Source: Eggerthella sp. CAG:368 (GTDB lineage Bacteria > Actinomycetota > Coriobacteriia > Coriobacteriales > Eggerthellaceae). Taken from it: a stretch of DNA of 20,260 nucleotides. The DNA lies in contig FR895491.1 of assembly GCA_000434775.1 (NCBI GenBank), positions 66,750-87,009 on the forward strand. Reading direction: 5' to 3'. Position numbers and translations under genes: made by a program. The notes below the pieces were generated by a model, which saw only the letters and a program-made list of their open reading frames with translations, had not been told where the DNA came from and did not search any database. Below are positions 15,175-20,260 of this stretch, one piece after another (the first letter of the stretch is position 1; each line of letters opens with the position of its first letter).

Positions 15175-16317
15175 ATGTCTAAGGAAAAAAGAACAGCTTC
15201 GGTGATCATTATTGGCGGCGGAATTGTCGGATGTGCTACGGCTTATAATTTGGCAAAGCGTGGAGTGAAGGACATTATTGTTCTAGAACAGAAAGAAATT
15301 GGCAATGGCGGCTCATGCCGTAATGCGGGTGGCGTTCGTCAGTCCGCTCGTGATGTGCGTGAACTTCCCTTGGCAATGTATGCAGTGAGCAATATTTGGC
15401 CCACACTTGGAGAAGAGCTTGGGGTTGATGTTGAGTACGTTCAAAAGGGCAACTTGCGCTTAGGTCTCAATGACGCTCACCTCAAAACGCTTGAAGGACA
15501 TGTGAAGAAGTCAACTGATGTTGGTTTGGATGTTTGGATGGTTTCGGGTGATGAAGCACGAGAGATTTGTCCTGCTATGTCAGAGCGTGTGGTGGGTGCT
15601 AGTTGGTGTCCAACTGATGGTCATGCAAACCCGCTTAAGGCGACGCTAGGGTTTTATCTGAAGGCGCTTTCGATGGGCGTGACGTTTGTAACAGGCCTTA
15701 CGGTTGTGGGAATTCGTAAGGTTCGTGGTGCGGCACGCATTGTTGAAACCGATGACGGCATCTATGAGGGTGAACAGATTTTACTCTGTGCGGGATATGC
15801 TTCTCGTGCAATTGCAAACACGGTTGGCATAGACCCTCCTATTGAAAAACGTCCCAACGAGGTATTGGTTACCGAGGCGCAACCTCACATGTCTGATGTA
15901 ATGATTGGTGTTGCGGGTGGAGAGTTTTACGGGCATCAGTCTGAGCACGGGTCTTTCGTTTTGGGAGGCAATAGTGGTATCGAAGCGTATACTTCAGATA
16001 CGCGCACGCGTTTCAGCACAGATAGCATTACTGCTTCAAGCATTTCGCGCGGTATTCTCATGTATTTCCCTGCGCTTAGCGATGTAAAAATAGTTCGTAC
16101 GTGGGCTGGTTGGTACGATGCCTGCAGCGACGTGGTTCCTATTCTTGATTCTATTGATGAAGTTCCTGGCTTCACTCTTGCCTGCGGATTTAGCGGTCAT
16201 GGTTTCGGCATTTCGCCTGCTGTCGGTTTAGCACTTTCGGAATTAATGCTCGATGGTGAAAGTCATACGATCGATATTTCCGCACTAAAGTACGATCGAT
16301 TTAAGGCGAAGGGATAA
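15175..16317 (+). CDS. FAD-dependent oxidoreductase of the DAO family (HcnC / opine oxidase beta-like)
   Basis: A 380-residue protein preceded by AAGGAGG. GGGIVG (14-19) with Glu38 forms the FAD-binding Rossmann site. GGSCRNAGGVRQSARD (about 46-61) is the DAO-family flavin-contact loop. DGHANPLKATLGFYLKAL (about 150) and the C-terminal GFSGHGFGISPAVGLALSELM (about 341-361) match glycine/sarcosine oxidase, D-amino-acid dehydrogenase and HcnC. These subunits oxidise the carbon-nitrogen bond of an amine or imino acid. The precise substrate cannot be read: proline, hydroxyproline, sarcosine, opines or glycine are all possible by family. It is the last gene of the four-gene operon, convergent with the lactate permease. 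Confidence 0.92.
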   Translation: MSKEKRTASVIIIGGGIVGCATAYNLAKRGVKDIIVLEQKEIGNGGSCRNAGGVRQSARDVRELPLAMYAVSNIWPTLGEELGVDVEYVQKGNLRLGLNDAHLKTLEGHVKKSTDVGLDVWMVSGDEAREICPAMSERVVGASWCPTDGHANPLKATLGFYLKALSMGVTFVTGLTVVGIRKVRGAARIVETDDGIYEGEQILLCAGYASRAIANTVGIDPPIEKRPNEVLVTEAQPHMSDVMIGVAGGEFYGHQSEHGSFVLGGNSGIEAYTSDTRTRFSTDSITASSISRGILMYFPALSDVKIVRTWAGWYDACSDVVPILDSIDEVPGFTLACGFSGHGFGISPAVGLALSELMLDGESHTIDISALKYDRFKAKG

Positions 16318-16451
16318 TTGACTAGAGCATGCAATCTCGCAAGGCGGAATGAAGGCTGCGAAGCTTCTGAATGAAGCCTTGACCGCTACCTTGTAAAAAT
16401 GCATGCAATGCTTTGTTTATATCCTTGTGATGGGTCTATAAAAGCATAAAG

Positions 16452-16485
16452 AAAGGGCAACCAAAACAATAGTTGGTTGCCCTTT
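16452..16485 (-). terminator. Terminator of the lactate permease gene
   Basis: A perfect 13-bp stem, AAAGGGCAACCAA (16452-16464) with TTGGTTGCCCTTT (16473-16485), and an 8-base loop. Reading on the minus strand it is followed by CTTTATGCTTTT. It serves the permease gene ending at 16517 and may also stop transcripts of the convergent operon. Confidence 0.88.
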
Positions 16486-16516
16486 GTGCATTCATTGCCT
16501 AAGCAAACATAGGGGT

Positions 16517-18061
16517 TTATAGCCCAAGGAGTGAGCCGGTCATACAGAGCGCTGCTGCCAGAACAAGGTAGACAACGAAGTACTTGAATACCGAGCGTAG
16601 GATTTTGCTTTCCGAACCAAGAAGACCTGCGGCGCTCGCTCCAATCGCAATACCTTGAGGGCAAATCATCTTGCCAATGCCTGCACCCATAACGTTTGCG
16701 GCAGCCATCCAAGAAGCGCTCAAGTCCAAATCCAGAGCTGTTTGTGCCTGAAGACCACCGAACAAAACGCTGGTCGAAGTACCTGAGCCTGTAACGAATG
16801 CGCCAAGCGCACCAATGAGTGGAGCAATGATGGGATACAGAGGGCCTGCGACAATAACAAGCAAAACGGCGATATCGGAAATCATTCCGCTGTAGCTCAT
16901 GACTTTCGCCATTGCCATAACAGCGCAGATGGTAAGAACTGTTTTCCAGTAGGCTTTAAGCGTGCCCACAAGAACTTCGCCCATAATCTTTGGTCCGCAG
17001 CCTTGAATGATGCCACCAATGATGGCTGCTATGAAAATCATAACGCCCGGGGTGTTAATCCAGCTAAAGCCAAGCGTGTTTCCGCCTTCACCCGCGTAGA
17101 CAACAACACTCGTTTTGAAAGTGGCAAGAAATTGATTTACAGGAGGAACAAGGCTTGAGGTTCCGAGCAAAAGAACAAGAATAAAAATAAAAGGGCTCCA
17201 TGCCTTAAGGCCGCTTGCAATAGTGAGACCAGCGTTTTGGTCGGAGTTGTCCGTTTTGATGGCATATGTCGGGTCGGGCTTTTTGTTAAACACACGGGCA
17301 AACAAAATGATGCAGATCATGCAACAAACGGATCCCACGATGTCGGGGAGTTCAGCACCAAGAAATTCTGCCGTAATAAACCAAGGAACAACGAAAGAAA
17401 TTGCTGCAACTAAGGTGATGGGAAGCATTCCCTTTAGGGCTTTAACACCGCCGCCGCAAATGCAAACAAGGAAGAAGGGTGAAATAAAGGTAAGAACGCA
17501 CTGAATGGTAGCGATGTCACCTGCAAGACCGAGTGAATCGAGTCCTGTAACTGAAGCAAGGGTAACCGTTGGAACGCCAACAGAACCAAAGGCGGTTGGG
17601 GTTGAATTGACAACTAAACAGCCAACAACTGCAGCAATCGGATTCATGCCAATGCCAACAAGCATGGAAGCAGGAATAGCAACTGCGGTACCAAAGCCTG
17701 CCATGCCTTCCATAAAGCAGCCAAAGCCCCAGCCAATAAGAAGGGCGAGCACGCGCATGTCCATTGAAACGCCACCGAGCATTTTTTTGATGGCTTCCAT
17801 GGCGCCAGTGCGAACAACGAGGTTGTAGGTAAAAAGAGCAGCAATGATAACCAAACAGATTGGCCACAGAGCATTCAGGACCCCCTCAAGGACAGCGGTT
17901 CCCGTGCAGGCAGCATCAAGCCCCCAGTAGCCAAAGGCTAGGCAAACCGTGATAATGAGCGCTATAACACAAGCGCGATGACCAGGCATTTTAAGTGCGG
18001 TAAGGGCAATGATAAGCCAGATAATAGGCACCAAAGCTAAGAAAAAATTAACAACTGACAT
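16517..18061 (-). CDS. lctP: L-lactate permease (LctP family)
   Basis: A 514-residue integral membrane protein with about 12 or more membrane segments, importing L-lactate or related 2-hydroxy acids such as glycolate with protons. The ATG follows AGAGAGGG. The family signature FMEGMAGFGTAVAIPASMLV (about 115-134), then AAVVGCLVVNSTPTAFGSVG, is complete. A second repeat, APLIGALGAFVTGSGTSTSV, lies in the C-terminal half, as does GKMICPQGIAIGASAAGLLG. It faces the oxidase operon across a 199-base gap with a terminator. A functional link is possible: the operon could act on a compound this carrier imports. The lactate dehydrogenase at 7544 offers a simpler partner. Confidence 0.93.
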   Translation of the reverse strand: MSVVNFFLALVPIIWLIIALTALKMPGHRACVIALIITVCLAFGYWGLDAACTGTAVLEGVLNALWPICLVIIAALFTYNLVVRTGAMEAIKKMLGGVSMDMRVLALLIGWGFGCFMEGMAGFGTAVAIPASMLVGIGMNPIAAVVGCLVVNSTPTAFGSVGVPTVTLASVTGLDSLGLAGDIATIQCVLTFISPFFLVCICGGGVKALKGMLPITLVAAISFVVPWFITAEFLGAELPDIVGSVCCMICIILFARVFNKKPDPTYAIKTDNSDQNAGLTIASGLKAWSPFIFILVLLLGTSSLVPPVNQFLATFKTSVVVYAGEGGNTLGFSWINTPGVMIFIAAIIGGIIQGCGPKIMGEVLVGTLKAYWKTVLTICAVMAMAKVMSYSGMISDIAVLLVIVAGPLYPIIAPLIGALGAFVTGSGTSTSVLFGGLQAQTALDLDLSASWMAAANVMGAGIGKMICPQGIAIGASAAGLLGSESKILRSVFKYFVVYLVLAAALCMTGSLLGL

Positions 18062-18180
18062 GTTGTCCCTCTCTAAACCTTTCTATGGCATGAACCAGGT
18101 AGCATAAACAGCACGCTTTTGCTACAAGGAGTGTCTTTGGCGTTTACTCAAACCCTGTTCTTATATCACACTTTTTGAAA

Positions 18181-18215
18181 TAAAAAACTAAACCGCGCTA
18201 ACACGGCTTAGTTTT
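18181..18215 (-). terminator. Terminator of the methyltransferase gene
   Basis: AAAACTAAACCG (18184-18195) pairs with CGGCTTAGTTTT (18204-18215) with one mismatch and an 8-base loop. On the minus strand the stem runs into TTTTTT followed by ATTTC. It lies 50 bases after the methyltransferase stop and upstream of lctP. Confidence 0.8.
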
Positions 18216-18265
18216 AACGGTGTGTGGTTTGCACCTGAAAAACGTATTGAGTTGTTTTGGGACGT

Positions 18266-19123
18266 TTAAAGAGGCTTTATCGCTTTGATGCCAAACAGGG
18301 GTGTGGACGCTTGGTTGATAAGTTCTTCTTCAGACCATACGCGATCACTCACTCGAGGGTCGATAGATACCTCAAAGCCGAACTCTTCCAGAATGAGGCG
18401 ATCCCAATGAGGGCGTGCAATGGCACTCAAAGGAACTTCTTCGGCTAGATGTTCCATGGCGTCAATGTTGGTGTGAAGATAGCGATCGTTGCATCCTGCC
18501 TTTGCGGTGTTAGCACGGTCGGTTTCGTAACCATCGCGAAGCTCATCATCGTAAAGATAGCCATACCAGTTAGCATCATAATTAAGCAGAAAGCCACCAG
18601 GACGCAATACGCGTTCCCACTCGTTGTAAGCATTGCTTGGATGAGGTAAGTTCCACGTGAGATTACGGGAAACAATGGCATCAAAAGAGTTTTCAGAAAA
18701 TGAAAGGTTTTCTGCATCCATTTGAGCAAATGAGATTGTTTGTTTACAGGAAAGAGCGTTGCTTTTTGCCTGTTCAAGCATGGATTCAGTGTAGTCAATA
18801 GCGGTAACGGTGTAGCCAAGTTCTGCCAAGATAATCGAGAAAAAGCCTGGTCCGCATCCAATATCAAGAATATGAACAGAGGAGCGATCGCTGTTATTGG
18901 TAAGCTGTATGAGGTGCTGGTCAAGTTCTTGCGCCCAGGCACGATGTTGGCTTCCTTTTAGTTCACCTTGGTGTTGTGTTGAGTAGCTCGGTGCGCGGTC
19001 GGTCCAGTAGTTTTTATTGGTCTGTTGATACTCAACAAGGAGTTCATTTACCAAGCAAGAGGGGTGAATGGGGGAATTCGTTCGCTCTTTTGGGAGAAGA
19101 GCGCTTTCTTGAATACTATTCAC
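18266..19123 (-). CDS. Class I SAM-dependent methyltransferase
   Basis: A 285-residue cytoplasmic enzyme. The chosen start is a GTG at 19123, since no in-frame ATG lies nearby and GGAAAA precedes it. Motif I, ILDIGCGPG (85-93), and the SAM ribose acid in VTAIDYTESML (Asp110) are clear. MDAENLSFSENSFDAIVSRNLTWNLPHP and VLRPGGFLLNYDANWYGYLYDDE are motifs II-IV of the Methyltransf_11 type. The NAYNEWERVLRPGGF and YGYLYDDE stretches recall methyltransferases found next to nickel/peptide-type ABC importers, and the neighbour here is such an importer. It may modify a metal-binding small molecule, but that is inference. It is divergent from the permease genes. Confidence 0.85.
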   Translation of the reverse strand: MNSIQESALLPKERTNSPIHPSCLVNELLVEYQQTNKNYWTDRAPSYSTQHQGELKGSQHRAWAQELDQHLIQLTNNSDRSSVHILDIGCGPGFFSIILAELGYTVTAIDYTESMLEQAKSNALSCKQTISFAQMDAENLSFSENSFDAIVSRNLTWNLPHPSNAYNEWERVLRPGGFLLNYDANWYGYLYDDELRDGYETDRANTAKAGCNDRYLHTNIDAMEHLAEEVPLSAIARPHWDRLILEEFGFEVSIDPRVSDRVWSEEELINQASTPLFGIKAIKPL

Positions 19124-19257
19124 GGGTATTTTCCATCCTCTCGATTTTAAGTATTACAAAGTGTGATAACGTAACACTTCAAAAGTGATGCTATCAAATA
19201 ACCATTCGTAACACCATCATTTCTTTGGTGAATCAAGTAAGGAAGGCCTGAAACTAG
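19124..19257. promoter_or_regulatory. Divergent promoter region between methyltransferase and ABC permease
   Basis: AAGTGT (19159-19164) and ACACTT (19174-19179) form a dyad with a 9-base spacer, and CGTAACAC occurs twice (19170-19177 and 19207-19214). The decamer AAGTGTGATA at 19159-19168 also occurs on the minus strand upstream of lctP (18164-18173). No NikR-type GTATGA site is seen. Confidence 0.35.
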
Positions 19258-20223
19258 GTGAAAGGATACATTGCAAAAAGATTTTTGCAGTTGATACCAA
19301 TATTGATTGGCATCACCTTTCTTTCGTTTTCCTTGATGTACCTGGCGGGAGGAGACGCTGTTACGGCAACGCTTGAAAATCAGGGCGTGGCGGTCTCCCA
19401 AGAGATAATCGATGCTAAAAAACATGAGCTGGGTCTTGATAAACCTTTTATTGAACAGTATGGCACGTGGCTTGTAGGCCTAATGACAGGTGACATGGGT
19501 GTGAGCTATGTTTCAGACAAAGAAGTGTTTGCAACGTTTACCTCTAAGCTTCCTGCAACCATTGTTTTAACCATTGTTTCTGTGCTTTTAACTATTGTTA
19601 TTTCGGTTCCGCTGGGAATACTAGCGGCAGTTAAACAGAACCGCTTTACTGACTATCTCATTCGTGTATTAAGCTTTATTGGAAATTCACTGCCAAACTT
19701 TTTTGTTGCTCTGCTTCTTATTTTGGTGTTCTCGGTTTGTTTGGGGTGGTTTCCGGTCGTTTCTTCCTCTATTGGGAAAACAGGCTTGGCTTCACTTTCA
19801 ATTCAAGGAACAATTCTTCCTGCTTTCACATTAGCCATTGCCATGTCCTCAAAATACACGCGCCAAATTCGAGCTACGGTACTCGAAGAACTTAATAAAC
19901 CTTACGTAATAGGCGCACGTGCTCGTGGTATTTCCGAGCGAACCATTTTGATAAAGCATGTACTGAAGAGCTGTATGATCATGATTGTAACGTTGCTTGC
20001 CTTGTCGATTGGTGATTTGCTCGGCGGTACTGCCATTGTGGAAACCATTTTTCAGTGGGATGGCGTAGGTAAATTGGCGGTTGATTCGATTACCATGCGC
20101 GATTATCCCCTCATTCAAGCTTATGTGGTATGGATGGCAATTATCTATGTAATGGTTAATCTTGTTGCTGATCTGGTCTATCACCGACTTGATCCTCGGG
20201 TTCGTCTTGGGGGTGAAAAGTGA
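19258..20223 (+). CDS. ABC transporter permease, nickel/dipeptide type (NikB/DppB family)
   Basis: A 321-residue inner-membrane subunit of a binding-protein-dependent importer. The start is GTG, with GGAAGG about 11 bases upstream. The first membrane segment (residues 8-30, LQLIPILIGITFLSFSLMYLAGG) is followed by a typical extracytoplasmic loop with ELGLDKPFIEQYGTWLVGLMTGDMG. More membrane helices run from about residue 100. The EAA loop that contacts the ATPase is EELNKPYVIGARARGISERT (210-229), with the conserved Ala220 and Gly224. NikB, DppB and OppB cannot be told apart from this alone. Neither a binding protein nor ATPases lie inside the window. The next permease overlaps its stop, so the operon continues to the right. 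Confidence 0.93.
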   Translation: MKGYIAKRFLQLIPILIGITFLSFSLMYLAGGDAVTATLENQGVAVSQEIIDAKKHELGLDKPFIEQYGTWLVGLMTGDMGVSYVSDKEVFATFTSKLPATIVLTIVSVLLTIVISVPLGILAAVKQNRFTDYLIRVLSFIGNSLPNFFVALLLILVFSVCLGWFPVVSSSIGKTGLASLSIQGTILPAFTLAIAMSSKYTRQIRATVLEELNKPYVIGARARGISERTILIKHVLKSCMIMIVTLLALSIGDLLGGTAIVETIFQWDGVGKLAVDSITMRDYPLIQAYVVWMAIIYVMVNLVADLVYHRLDPRVRLGGEK

Positions 20224-20260
20224 CGCGAAACAAAGGGATAAACCGCACTAAGGGCAAGCT
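20220..20260 (+). CDS. Start of second ABC permease (NikC/DppC type), cut by window end
   Basis: A GTG at 20220 overlaps the TGA stop of the upstream permease (GTGA), the usual coupling in nik/dpp operons. Only 13 codons are visible (VTRNKGINRTKGK), which is a plausible basic cytoplasmic N-terminus. The assignment rests on position, not on domain evidence. Confidence 0.6.
   Translation, partial: MTRNKGINRTKGK

Noticed and set aside
12921..16317. Hydrogen cyanide synthase (hcnABC)
   Set aside because: The subunits share the family, but the domain arrangement differs (ferredoxin-like fusion, separate BFD protein) and a cyanide-producing role cannot be inferred from family membership.
19159..19179. 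NikR operator upstream of the nickel/peptide-type permease
   Set aside because: The dyad AAGTGT/ACACTT does not match the GTATGA-N16-TCATAC consensus.

Overview
The window looks like a chromosomal piece from an anaerobic actinobacterium of the class Coriobacteriia (Eggerthellales-like). Signs are a CarD-type regulator, ferredoxin-linked oxidoreductases, a class III CoA-transferase, an L-lactate permease, and the absence of sugar-catabolism genes. Base composition appears moderate rather than very GC-rich, so a lower-GC member such as a Cryptobacterium-like organism is possible. This taxonomic guess rests on gene types only. I see no tRNA, rRNA, CRISPR array, insertion sequence or phage gene.

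Layout. 1-544 (minus) is the N-terminal part of a DUF2252 protein, cut by the window edge. 831-2021 (plus) is an aldo/keto reductase with a C-terminal pair of Fe-S motifs. 2150-2689 (minus) is a CarD-family regulator. A 648-bp non-coding stretch follows with a 24-bp perfect palindrome at 3187-3210. 3338-4534 (plus) is a Lys/Ala/Glu-rich protein ending in a GIY-YIG-like domain. 4539-4925 and 4906-6129 (both minus) are a stand-alone, degenerate cobalamin-binding domain and a CaiB/BaiF-type CoA-transferase. They are divergent from a LysR regulator (6525-7466, plus), across an AT-rich region with four abutting dyads. 7544-8497 (minus) is L-lactate dehydrogenase, 8878-10212 (plus) an Amt ammonium transporter and 10476-11000 (plus) an HdeD-like membrane protein.

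The most distinctive part is 11260-18061. An ornithine cyclodeaminase/mu-crystallin family gene (minus) is divergent from a tight four-gene plus-strand operon: a [2Fe-2S] subunit, an FAD/NAD subunit fused to a ferredoxin-like domain, a separate BFD-type [2Fe-2S] protein and a DAO-family FAD subunit. These correspond to the parts of the HcnABC / opine oxidase / D-hydroxyproline dehydrogenase family, but with an unusual split-and-fused layout. A convergent L-lactate permease (minus) follows. My inference is an amino-acid- or opine-derived substrate oxidised by the complex, with electrons passed through Fe-S clusters to a low-potential carrier. The OCD-like enzyme and the permease may act on related compounds; the substrate is not known.

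The right end holds a SAM-dependent methyltransferase (18266-19123, minus), divergent from the first permease of a nickel/peptide-type ABC importer (19258-20223, plus). The next permease starts at 20220 and runs off the window. Terminator-like hairpins separate most units. Several dyads in promoter regions have no assigned regulator, and these are the main regulatory leads.
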